Shown here: piece by piece, positions 23,121 through 32,991 of the stretch
How the letters are laid out: each line of letters starts with the position of its first letter
How positions within the stretch are numbered: the first letter of the stretch is position 1
Source: Przewalskia tangutica
Taxonomy: Eukaryota; Streptophyta; Magnoliopsida; Solanales; Solanaceae
DNA length: 64,000 nt
Assembly: GCA_029844215.1 (NCBI GenBank)
Contig: CM056738.1
Coordinates: forward strand, 42,234,388 to 42,298,387
Direction: 5' to 3'
Notes under the pieces: generated by a model
Databases searched by the model: none
Seen by the model: the letters and a program-made list of their open reading frames with translations, nothing else
What the model was told of the DNA's origin: nothing
Translations under genes and position numbers: made by a program

Positions 23121-23335
23121 CCTTCATTAACTTGGTTAATAAAGCATCCCCCCTGTTTCTTGTACCGAAACTCACAAAATTATTGCCCGGTTCCCAATTC
23201 TTCAGTTCTTTAGAACCCTTGGCTTTCGGAGTCACTAGAACAATAGCAATAGCCTTTTCTTTAATAATATCTTGTCTCTTCCCATCAATTTTCATAAATA
23301 ATTCCAACACCACTTTCTCGCAACCCTGGGAGCAT
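23121..23335 (-). pseudogene. Possible 5' remnant of the L1 (upstream of endonuclease)
   Basis: The minus reading holds IAIVLVTPKAKGSKELKNWE and VSFGTRNRGDALLTKLMKV, which could be the end of ORF1 or the linker before ORF2. I do not recognise a domain. The homology probably stops near 23335, taken as the truncation point. Confidence 0.35.
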
Positions 23336-24285
23336 TAACTAGGATATATATCCCAACTAATTCATATAGCCTGCATGGATCATTTGCGTCCTTTGTTTCT
23401 TGTTCCTAGTTAAGTTTGCATTGCTTTCAAGAGAATGTAGATCTCTTGAGCCAACTCCCATTCAATTTTTTATTTTGTTTGTGACAAATTGTGCAGTGAG
23501 CTAGCTAGCACGACAATTCAACTGGGTACGCATATCCTTCCACGTGTATTGGTAATTCCCCACTAAGGTAGCCTGGTAGGAAGATGGAAAGTAATCACCA
23601 AACTCCATTTTTTATTGTTAAGTAATCACCAAAGTTAATTATCTTTAGTTGGATATGAGCGCTGCGCGGGTCTCCCTTGGCCTTTATTCCAATTTCAACG
23701 CCGCAAGGCCACAACTTTAGATGCTTCCTTTCATATTATTTTAGGTCTACTTTGTTTCCTACAATCACCTTAGATTAAGACAGCATCACAATAACAAGTT
23801 GGTGCATATGGAGGTCTACGCAGAACATGACAAAGCTATCACAGACAACATTCATTCAGTTTGCCCTCTATAAGTGCTACATGTGCTTCCATCAAATGTG
23901 TTTGTGTCTAATTATTTTCTAGTTCTGGATGACCACAAATCAAATTTAATATCCGCATCGCTACTACATTCATCTTGTGAATAAGTTAGGCTTTATAAGC
24001 TCAACATTTACTTCCATAAACATTATCAGCTAACAACCATAACAAACTTACTTTTCACTTTGTTAGGTATCTTCCTATTGTGTAGTATTCTCGGTGCACT
24101 CTTCTATTTGAGTCACTATATTTTAATTCTCTATGTTACGTCTCCATTTTCTTGAAAAGAGTGGAATTCACATACAAAAATCATATAGCCGACGCAAACA
24201 AGATTCGGATGGAGAAGTTGTTGATTAATTGAGCATGCCATATCTTTATCTATCATGCATTCTCCTAGAAGACTGAACTTAAATA
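23336..24285. other. Unassigned DNA
   Basis: About 950 bases between the L1 and the first MITE. No open frame or element terminus is recognisable. This could be old host intergenic DNA. Confidence 0.4.
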
Positions 24286-24640
24286 CTCTCTCCGTTCCAA
24301 ATTATTTGTCATGCTTCGCTTCTCGAGAATCAAATTATGTAAACTTTGATTAATATTTTAAAACTATTTTCTTTATCAAATTGACATGAGACAAGTTTTA
24401 ATTTGTAGTATTTTTCGTATAGTATTTGAATATCTAAATTTTAATTGCTGAAATGTAGGGTAACACTATGTACAATAGATTTTTCCCCATATCTCGCGTA
24501 TAGTGGGAGATAAGTGCACCGGACTGCCATTTCTTTTTAATTGTAAGCTATTAAGTTGATCTAATTCAATTTAACTTCAAAGATTAGTCAAATTGACTCT
24601 GGAAAAATGAAACATGACAACTAAATTAGGACGGGGAGAG
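24286..24640. mobile_element. Stowaway-like MITE (Tc1/mariner type) containing a SINE fragment
   Basis: The left end CTCTCTCCGTTCCAAATTA and the right end, reverse-complemented, CTCTCCCCGTCCTAATTTAG are inverted repeats, flanked by TA dinucleotides (24284-24285 and 24641-24642). It has no coding. Without the SINE insert it is about 265 bases, usual for this family. Confidence 0.85.
24451..24539 (+). mobile_element. SINE 3' fragment inside the MITE
   Basis: The block AAATGTAGGGTAACACTATG ... AGTGCACCGGACTGCC matches the 3' body of tRNA-derived plant SINEs remembered with 'GGGAGCTTAGTGCACCGGGCTGCC'. The promoter half is missing. It interrupts the MITE between matching halves. Confidence 0.65.
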
Positions 24641-24937
24641 TATCTCAAATGTCTGCATTTTGGCAAACCACAATTCCTTCAATGTTCTTATGAAAACTTC
24701 ATTGCTAACAACGCCTTAATTTTAATGGGTTTCTCATATGATGTTAATCGTGCTTTATGAAATCCTTGGATGAAATGATCTTATTTACGAGTACTTTCCT
24801 TTCAACCTATTATACATTTCAAATATGTGATCACACTTTCCTTTTTAGTTTGTCCCAAGAATAATGACACATTTTTATATTTAAAAATAATTTAAATTTA
24901 ACAGATGATTTACAATCATACAACTATCTGAGATTTG

Positions 24938-24999
24938 TTGTGGTCCGGTCCTTCCCCTGACCCCCACATAATGAGAGCTTAGTGCATCGGGCTGTCCCA
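24938..24999 (+). mobile_element. SINE 3' fragment
   Basis: TGTGGTCCGGTCCTTCCCCT ... CTTAGTGCATCGGGCTGTCC is the same 3' body as the copy at 24451-24539, again lacking the tRNA-like head. It lies in the left half of the second MITE. Confidence 0.65.
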
Positions 25000-25014
25000 A
25001 ATGAAGTAGCTTCC

Positions 25015-26238
25015 TGATGCGCGATTTATGCACACACTAAACGCAAGTGCACGTGTCGTGACAAGTAATATAGTCTAGAAGACCGAGTTATCGTTCTCAG
25101 GAATTAGTGTCCAATTATCAACCTCTATTCTTATGGTATCTATTTGGTAACCGATAATTGATGAATTGTTTATAACTATAATTATGGATGCTAACTAAAT
25201 TACTTTATTTTACTTCAGATATGGTGAAAATAGGGCTTCCAAATCTCCTCAACTATCCGCTCATCTTAATTGTTAATTCAATTAATTATGGTTCTTCTTC
25301 TATTTTGAGACAGCAGGTTAACTAAGCCGTTTTATACTCCTGTTAAGGTAATATAAACACTCAACCCCAATATAGAACCCTTCTACCTTTCGGTGACAAG
25401 ATTGACTATAAATGAGGATTAAGAACAATAACCTATTAAGCTACACAAGTATCGGGGTACTTTCGTCCACGATTTAACCTATGTTTATTCAACTATAGCA
25501 TATTCACAATCCCTCCTTTCGGCTTTCGATTAGAAATCATATAGGTTATGATAATTAGTGATCAATTAATTACCAAGCAATCAAGACAAATATTGAATAA
25601 ATCTCAACAATAATAAGAAGAAACCAAAACATGCATCAATTCATAAGAATGAGTTTCAAGTGATTCGTTATGGAAAGCCCTAAATTAAGTTAGTTCCTAG
25701 CCATAGACATGCCAAGAACTAAACTAATATCCAACATAAGCTACAAAGAAATAAAATAAAGAACAAAGAACTTACACAAAAGTAATCTCCAATCTTGATC
25801 TCCAAGTTGTGATGAATTGGAAAAAGTGGGAACCCCTATTCTAACCTAGGAAGGTCCTTTTTATAGCCTCAAAAACATTCCCAAACTTTTCCTTCTTGGC
25901 CTTGGCCCATTCCCATTCGGATTTGGCAGAATTCGCCTCGGCCGCGCCCTACAACCGGCGCCATGCCAAACTCCCGCGTTTCAGATTGGGCGCCATGGCG
26001 CTCTGATGCTGCTGGTTGGAGGCGTCGCAGTCACGCCTGCTCGCCTGTCGCCAACTTTCTAGCTTTTGAGCTCAAATCTCAAGCCGCCTCTTTTCACTCT
26101 TTTTCGCCAATGTGCCACTTTAAACCATTATGATTTAAAAGAAAGAAAATCTATCCTAAGACGACACATATTTGTACAAAAATGGGCAAAAGACTAACTA
26201 AAAATGACTCAAAAAGTGTATATAAAATACACCGATCA
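25015..26238 (-). repeat. 3' LTR of element D
   Basis: It is nearly identical to 40943-42192 outside a GC-rich core at about 25930-26045, where the two copies differ by many small gaps. The purine tract of the element abuts it at 26239. Confidence 0.93.
25859..25866 (-). promoter_or_regulatory. TATA-like box in 3' LTR of D
   Basis: On minus it reads GAGGCTATAAAAAGG, downstream of the GC-rich core. The same motif is at 41787-41794 in the other LTR. Confidence 0.55.
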
Positions 26239-26253
26239 AATACCCCCAAACTT
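26239..26253 (-). promoter_or_regulatory. Polypurine tract of element D
   Basis: On minus TTAAGTTTGGGGGTATT directly precedes the LTR start TGATCGG, the expected plus-strand primer. Confidence 0.85.
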
Positions 26254-27396
26254 AACCTTTGCTCGCCCTCGAGCAAAGATCAAAAGAAAGAAATAAAGAC
26301 ACGAAGGAAAAGAAAATAGAATGACTCAAAAACACTGATCACTTTGCTGCACAATTGTCACTTAGAAAAGCATGAAGGTTAGCAGAATAATATGCAGGAA
26401 CATATAGCATGAATTTTTAGCATTCTAAACACATCAAGTTAGACATTTCACAAATTCACTTTAATCATGCTCAATGGAAGTAAGAATACCTAACTGTGCA
26501 TGTTAATTTCAAAATCCTATGACATGTTTACTTGCTATTCTCCACTAATCATGGATACACATATTAGAGATTTTCAGGGTTGTAATGTAGGTTTAGGCAG
26601 GGATAGGTAAAAATAGGCTTTTAGGCTCAACTTACGTACCATAAGCTCTTTTTCTTTCAATCTTCCCTTTTCTTTTGATTTTCATTTTCACTTCGTACCT
26701 ATCATTCCCCTCTTTTGTTTTGAGAGAATGAGGTGTATTATGAATAGCAGACACCCCCAAACTTAGGCTTTTGCCTATTTATTATTACTTTTTCATTGGG
26801 GTGCATCAAAATTGTTCACTCTCTTTTGTCTCTTTTTCAACACTTTATATTTCAATCATCTCAATTTTTCACTTATGACACAAATATGGAATTATAGGGT
26901 GTCAAAGAAATGTCATATTTTTGGCTCAATGGGGCTGACTAGTGATATAATTTGAATGTCAGGGATAGGCAAAGAATGGTAAGAAAGGGCTAACAAAGAA
27001 ATGTCTGAATCATCCCTAACATGCATATCCTAACTATTTCGCCTCAAATAGCAAGCAAGAAGACACATAGGTTTAATCATTAACAATGCAAAAATCAAGC
27101 AAGATACCCCAAATAGTCTGATTTCATGAATTTTTGGCATATCTAACCTAAGTGTTTAGATGGTTGCTTCTAATTCCATTATATTATTCAACCTTACTTC
27201 ACTAGACGTTTCCAGTAACTACAACATGCATGATCTTAAAAAAAATTATGACTCAAAAAATACTCAAAAATATACAAAACAAATCAAAAAGACTCAAAAA
27301 CAATAAAACACCCCCCAAACTTAAATCACACATTGTCTCCAATGTGTGCAAGAATAAAAAAAATAAAAGAAAAACAGGACAACTTACAGACTTGGT
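26254..27396 (-). other. 3' non-coding region of element D
   Basis: It is collinear with 31804-32991 in E and, reversed, with 46385-47525 in F. Two further copies of the purine motif (CCCCCAAACTTA) occur at 26754-26765 and 27312-27323, plus an inverted repeat at 27327-27347. No coding is visible. Confidence 0.75.
27327..27347. repeat. Conserved hairpin, element D
   Basis: CACACATTG and CAATGTGTG are 9-base arms around TCT/C. The same hairpin is at 32926-32947 in E and 46411-46431 in F, always next to the third purine motif. Confidence 0.75.
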
Positions 27397-28584
27397 TTAA
27401 AGTGGTGGCGGTGGCGGCGAATAATGCATGGACCACTGGTTGAACAAGGAACTCATCTCATCAAATCTCTGGTGCAACTGTTGTTGCTCCTGCCTTAGTT
27501 CTTGCTGTACTTGCCTCAGGTCCTGTTGACCTTGTATAATTATATCAAAGCTCTGCATCATCCTCCTCTAGTTCATGAGCAACTGATCCATTATAGGCAC
27601 CGGAGGTTCTAAATCCAGGGGCTGCTGGCGGCTGCTACCTGCCTCATGCTGAGCCTCTGTCTCAGGCTCATCTTCATCCATGACAGCCTCTGCTGCTGCT
27701 GCTGCTGGTAGTGCTGGTCTCCTTCTTGCTGCTGCTGGAGGGACTGGTTCTGGGAAGGCATGCACTATCCCATATGACACAGGAGGTTGACCCTTCTCAT
27801 ATGTATCAGTGGCTAGGGTTGGGACTCCATGTCTGGAACATAAGATGCAAATAAGTGATCCATGTCCCAACCCACCTGTAGTTACCAACCTACTGGTTTC
27901 TCCAATGTTTTGCAATATCTCCTTCCCAACGTCAATCGTTTTCCCTTCCATGATTCCATATATCATTTTGATTCTATCTGCTGGCACTCTGGTGAAGTGC
28001 ATCGATGGAATTAGGCGGGCACTGACGAAATATAACCAACCCTTGGCTGATTTGTTGAACTGACATCCGCTCAGTCCTCTTGATCCATTTCTTGCAATAT
28101 CATACTTAGCCCCATGGTAGCATAATGTGATTGCGACGATATCCCAGTCGATGTTGTTGGCGTCTCTAGACCAAGTTCTGAAATAACTTCGATCATCGCC
28201 TCTTTCTTCAACGTCGGTTGTTCTTAATATCTCATTCACCACTTCGGCCGTCACAGGCACATACTGTCCTCTCACAAAGCATCTACCATTTACCCTCTCC
28301 GGAAAGTTAGCATAGAATTCTTTCACCATTACAGTGTTCTGTGGTGCTATTCTTTCCGGGTTAACAAATCTCTTCCACCCCATGACCTCTATCATCGCCC
28401 GAATAGGCTCATAGGCATCTCCATCCTCAAATGACTCTCTTTGTTACTCCATTCCTCTCTCAGGGATCAAGAGTTTAGTACTAAGTTTGTAATATCTATC
28501 TTCATCTTTTTGACTGACAAACCTAGTAATATCATATTGAGGGACGGATGTGGATGTGGAAACTCTCCTCTTCTTGGCAGACAT
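27397..28584 (-). pseudogene. Third ORF of element D (putative plant transposon protein type)
   Basis: The ATG is at 28584 and opens MSAKKRRVSTS, matching the opening of the copy in E. A stop lies at the residue before QRESF (near 28450), and another near 27568 after PIMDQLLMN, so the gene is broken, with a clean 275-residue frame between (28395-27568). That part has FYANFPERVNGRCFVRGQYVP, CQFNKSAKGWLYF and RLIPSMHFTRVPADRIKMIY, which resemble the domain family called 'putative plant transposon protein' (Pfam, from memory) that accompanies plant gypsy elements. The tail is acidic and Q/R-rich with repeated RQxQQELRQ, a likely coiled coil, and ends with a proline run. Its function is unknown. 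In Athila elements the matching position holds an env-like ORF, but no signal peptide or membrane segment is seen here. Confidence 0.75.
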
Positions 28585-29533
28585 TTTTAGATAAATTTGG
28601 CAGCGTTTCCTTTGTTACAGCGATGTTACCCAGCAACTATCAATCAACCCAATCAACACACAACGTAATCAGCAACTACAACACTATTCAACCCCCAAAC
28701 TTCACTCAAAGCACCAGTACAACACCCCACGCTCACTATGTATAATCTTCCGCGAAATTTTCACACCCAACTTCAACACATCACACACTATCCACCAATA
28801 AAGCACCTCCCCAAACCTATTACCTCCCCTGATTGTTTTTGAAAATTTCAAGAAAAGTGATAAAGGTTACCTTTGACGGTGTTCTTCAAGATTTTCTTGT
28901 TCCTAATGATGGATTGAGGCAATGGAATGAGGGTTGTTGTTTGAGAGGGCTAAGGGTGCAAGGAATTTAAGTACTTTGGTTGTGATTGAGTTTAGTTTGT
29001 GGAAGATTTTGAGTAAGGGAGGTTGATTTCGTGGGTTTTGGAGGAATGAAAGGCTTGTGTTTTTAATTTGGAATAGGAAATCGCATTAGGGCTCCTTTAA
29101 AATTTAGATTTTTCGTCATCACCGCCATGCTCAGAATCAGCCGCGCGCCCAAACTGCGCTGAACTTCCAGCGCCGTGGCGCTCTGATTTGGCGCCGCGAC
29201 GCCTAAACTTTAGAGACCTTCTGGACTTTTGGCGCCGCGGCCCTGCAACTGGCGCCGTGGCGCCCAACTTCCTGCGCCCTTCTGCATCCCCGGCGCCACG
29301 ACCCTCTGCTGGGCGCCTTGGCGCTGCACCGATTTTTTTTTCTTCTTCTCTTCCCGTTTTCATCCTCCAAATTTTTGGTCCTGTACCTGTCATCACAACA
29401 TGCAAACAATACCTTCCGTGAGACTGTTCTAACTAAAACTAAATTGCATAAAATAAAATAAAATAAAATAACCTTGGGTTGCCTCCCAAGTAGCGCTGTC
29501 TTTAACGTCTTTTAGCCGGACGCAAGTTCCTTA
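28585..29533 (-). other. Leader region between protease and third ORF of D
   Basis: There is no coding. It contains a GC-rich island (29110-29330) full of GGCGCC-type motifs, like those in the LTR core. A C/A-rich leader follows, and a donor-like CAAAG|GTAACC lies at 28865-28877 on minus. Element E has the same order. On the protease side it carries the conserved block CTAAAAGACGTTAAAGACAG and the TTGGGAGGCAACCCAAGG motif (29472-29520). Confidence 0.6.
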
Positions 29534-30385
29534 TCAAGAGGCATGAGGTAAATTAACCCCACAGCCTATCCATTTCATCAACATTTTTCGTTTCCGCCTT
29601 CTGTTTTTCTTTTTCTCCTTTTTCTCAAGAGGATGTTTAGCGTTGCTCACCTGTTCTGGCGGACTTATTTCCATTGCTTTGGCTTGTGCTGGCTCAACCG
29701 ATGTGCTGATAGTGCTGACTGGAAAACACTTGCTTATGACTGGGGGTTCAACGATGTGTTTAAACACTTTGAACACCATCTCTTCATTCTCTACTCTGAG
29801 TGTCAGCTCGCCCTTCTCCACATCAATCAGGGCTCTCCCGGTTGCCAAGAATGGTCTTCCCAATATGATGGGGATCTCATCATCTTCCTCCATATCAAGG
29901 ATGAGGAAGTCCGCAGGAAAAAATAATTTTCTCACCTTAACTAAGACATCTTCAATCATTCCCCTGGGATGCACCACTGTCCTATCTGCCAACTGCAAGC
30001 TCACAGTGGTTGGTTTGGCCTCACCCAACCCCAACCTCTTGAAAACGGACAAGGGCATAAGATTTATGCTAGCCCCCAAATCACAAAGGGCCCTGTTACA
30101 TGTCACGCTGCCAACTGTGCAAGGCAATGTGAAGCTCCCTGGATCCTTGAGTTTGGGGGGTAATTTCTTCTGCAAGATGGCACTGCATTCCTCTGTCAAT
30201 GCCACTGTCTCATACTCAGCCAACTTCTTCTTCTTCTTCTTCCCAAGAATTTGCTTCATAAATTTAAAATAAATAGGCATTTGCTCCAATGCCTCAATGA
30301 ACGGAATGTTAATATGTAGATTTCTGAATACCTCCAAGAACTTGGAGAATTGCTTATCAACCGTTTTCCTTTGCAACCTCTGCGG
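29534..30385 (-). CDS. Protease-containing C-terminal part of gag-pro, element D (5' end cut by E)
   Basis: An open frame of about 280 residues starts in the flank of element E and reads YPQRLQRKTVDKQFSKFLEV, then a K-rich linker. Next come PPKLKDPGSFTLPCTVG, the protease active-site block CDLGASINLMPLSVFKRLGLG, PADFLILDMEEDDEIPIILG (flap and support region), RPFLATGRALIDVEKG, and a basic tail ending at a stop. D-x-G-A is the aspartic-protease catalytic motif, in the D-L-G-A-S form of Athila/Tat elements. The protease normally cleaves the polyprotein in the particle. The frame ends here with no reverse transcriptase following. Its true upstream half lies beyond E at 39149-40862. Confidence 0.85.
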   Translation of the reverse strand, partial: PQRLQRKTVDKQFSKFLEVFRNLHINIPFIEALEQMPIYFKFMKQILGKKKKKKLAEYETVALTEECSAILQKKLPPKLKDPGSFTLPCTVGSVTCNRALCDLGASINLMPLSVFKRLGLGEAKPTTVSLQLADRTVVHPRGMIEDVLVKVRKLFFPADFLILDMEEDDEIPIILGRPFLATGRALIDVEKGELTLRVENEEMVFKVFKHIVEPPVISKCFPVSTISTSVEPAQAKAMEISPPEQVSNAKHPLEKKEKKKNRRRKRKMLMKWIGCGVNLPHAS

Positions 30386-30390
30386 GTAAG

Positions 30391-31788
30391 TGATGCGCGA
30401 AAAGATGCACACACTTTAACGCAAGTGCACGTTATCGTAACAAGTAATATAGTCTTAGTAAGACCGAATATCGTCCACAAGGATTAGGGTTCAAGTACCA
30501 ATTATCTATCTTTTGGTATCTATTTGGCAATTGATGTTTGGATTTGTTGTTTATAACTAAGAATTATAAAAGCTATTTTAACTAATGAGCTTACTTCAGA
30601 TGTGATGGGAATAGGGCTTCCATGTCTCTTCAACTATCCGCTTATGTTATTTATTAATACAACGAATTATGGTCTTCTTCTGAGAAAGCGAGTTTACGAA
30701 ATCGTTTTATATTCCCGTTAAGGATATATAAACACTCAACCCCAGTATTGCACCTTACCTACCTTTCGGTGATAAGGATAACTCTATAGGAGGATTAAGA
30801 ACAAAAACCTAGTTAACCGTCACGCACCATGCGCAAAATTAGGGTTTTTAAGCCTCTCATTAACGCTACATAAATAATTGAGGTATTTTCATCCCCAATC
30901 CAAGAATGTCTACCCAACTTACAGCATATTCACAATCTCTCCTTTCGAAGTAAATTAGAAATCATATAAGGATAATTAGTTGTCAATTAATTACCAAGCA
31001 TTCAACGCAATTATTGGATAGATCTCTCAAAGAAGAATAATAACCATAAACATGCATTAATTCATAACATAAGTTTCTAGAGAATTAACATGGAAAGCCC
31101 TATAAGAGAATTAGTTCCTAGCCATAGATATGACAAGAACTAATTCAAAGTTCATCATGCAAAAACTGAAATAAAGACAAGAAAAAGGAAAGAAATTACT
31201 AAGTTTAGGTCTCCAATCTCCAAGTAAGTAAATCTTGTGTTGTGCAAGAAGGGGAACCCTCAAAATCTGCCTAGGGTTCTCCTTTTATAGGCTGAAAACC
31301 GCCTCTCTCTTTCCCCGCAGGCCCCGTAAAATCGTCAAAACCTCGATTTTTCCAGCGTCGGCGCGCGTCTGCTCAGCGCGCGGCGGAACCAATGGTCCCG
31401 GGTGAATTACGCGCGGCCCGATCTGTTGTGCAGTGGCGCGGCTACTTCTTCCAGAGCCTCTCGATGATTAGGCGCGCCCGCACTGTTGACATGTAGGCCG
31501 CGCGCCTGGGACTTCTGCAGCCTTCTACGGACATTGGCGCCGCGCCGCTTCGGCAGGAGGCGCCGCGGCGCTGACATGGGTTTTTGCCTCGTTCGCCACT
31601 TTCTCTGTTTTTAGCTCTGGAACCTCCTCTTTTGCCCTCTTTTAGCTCCTTTTTCCGCCATTTGGCCATTTTAATCACTTTGACTCAAAAGAAAGAAAAA
31701 CTATCCTAATACGACACTTATTTGTACAAAAAAGGACAAAAGACTTACTAAAACTGACTCGAAAAGTGTATATAAAATACACCGATCA
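30391..31788 (-). repeat. 3' LTR of element E
   Basis: This 1398-base LTR matches 37747-39143 closely, except at 31320-31580 where CG-rich sequence is scrambled between the copies. Confidence 0.95.
31283..31290 (-). promoter_or_regulatory. TATA-like box in 3' LTR of E
   Basis: Minus-strand CAGCCTATAAAAGGAG lies just downstream of the GC-rich core. It is repeated at 38643-38650. Confidence 0.6.
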
Positions 31789-31803
31789 AATACCCCCAAA
31801 CTT
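31789..31803 (-). promoter_or_regulatory. Polypurine tract of element E
   Basis: On minus TTAAGTTTGGGGGTATT adjoins the LTR start. Confidence 0.85.
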
Positions 31804-32991
31804 AACATTTGCTCGCCCTCGACAAAGATAGAAAGAAAGAAATAAAAGACTCAAGAAACGAAAATAAAAGACTCGCTGACATTGATCACTTTGCTGCATT
31901 AGTGTTAACTAGAAAAAAATGAAGGTTAGCAGAATAATATGCAGGAACATATAGCATGAAATTTTTAGCACACTAAACACATTAAGCTAGATATTTCGCA
32001 AACTCATGTTCATCATGCTTAATGGAAGTCAATATACTAAATCATGCATATAAATTCGAAAATTCCTATGGCATGCTTACTTGCTATTCTCCACTAATCC
32101 TGGATATGCATAAAAGAGATCTTCAGGTCTTTAAGGGTTGTAATGTAGGCTTAGGTATATGTAGGTAAAAATAGGCATTTTAGGCTCATTTCGTGTACCA
32201 TAAGCTCTTTAGCTTTTCAGTATTTCCCTTTTCTTTTTGTTCTTTCCTTCACTTCGATTCTATCTTTTCCCTCTTTTGTTTTGGGAGAGTGAAATATATA
32301 ATAATGACAAGCACCCCCAAACTTAGGCTTTTGTCTATTTCTTATTACTTTTTAATTGGGGTGCAACAAGCTCATTCACTCTTTTTGTCTCTTTTTTTTA
32401 ACACAATTTATTCCACTACTTCACATTTTTACTTATGGCACAATTTGTGGGAATATAGGGTGTCAAAGAAGAAGTTTCAATTTTTAGGCTCAATGGGGCT
32501 GACTAGGGATATATTTTTAAAGTCCGGGATAGAAAAGAATGGTAAGAATTGGCTATCAAAGAAATGCCTGAGTCATCTCCCTAACATGCATATCCTAACT
32601 ATTTCGCCTCAAATAGCAAGCAATCATAACACATAGGTTTTCATTATTTAGCATGCATAATTTAGGCAAGAAACTCCAAATAGACAGATTTTTTGAGTTT
32701 TTGGCATATCTAACCTAAGTGTTTAGATAGTTGCTTTTATTCCATTACATTATTCCACCTTCCTTCACTAGGTGTTTCTAGCAACTACAGCATACATGAT
32801 CTTTGACAGACAATTATGACTCAAAAAGTTTTTTTTTATTGTGTGACTCAAAAATACATAAAAACAATCAAAAGACTTAAATAAAACATAATATGACACA
32901 AATAAAACACCCCCAAACTTAAATCACACATTGTCCCCAATGTGTGTAGACTCAAAGACAATAAAAGGAATAAGACACTTACAGACTTTGG
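31804..32991 (-). other. 3' non-coding region of element E
   Basis: It holds two more purine motifs (CCCCCAAACTTA at 32313-32324 and 32910-32921) and the hairpin CACACATTG/CAATGTGTG at 32926-32947. It is collinear with the same region in D and F. Confidence 0.75.

Larger units (their letters stand above)
3575..23335 (-). mobile_element. L1-type LINE, interrupted by nested insertions
   Basis: The poly(T) run at 3575-3584 is the poly(A) tail of a minus-strand element. Going upstream on that strand one meets the 3' UTR (split by a hAT element), the end of ORF2 (4628-5150), a large LTR insertion (5156-20310 plus TSD), the RT domain (20316-21614), an inverted block (21615-22485) and the endonuclease domain (22486-23120), with a scrap of upstream sequence to about 23335. 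The right boundary is estimated, and I could not find a convincing TSD. About 110 residues of ORF2 between the inverted block and the RT block appear to be missing. Confidence 0.8.

Noticed and set aside
29188..29432. Arg/Pro/Ala-rich frames in the leader of D
   Set aside because: GC-rich island read in several frames; not conserved with E.
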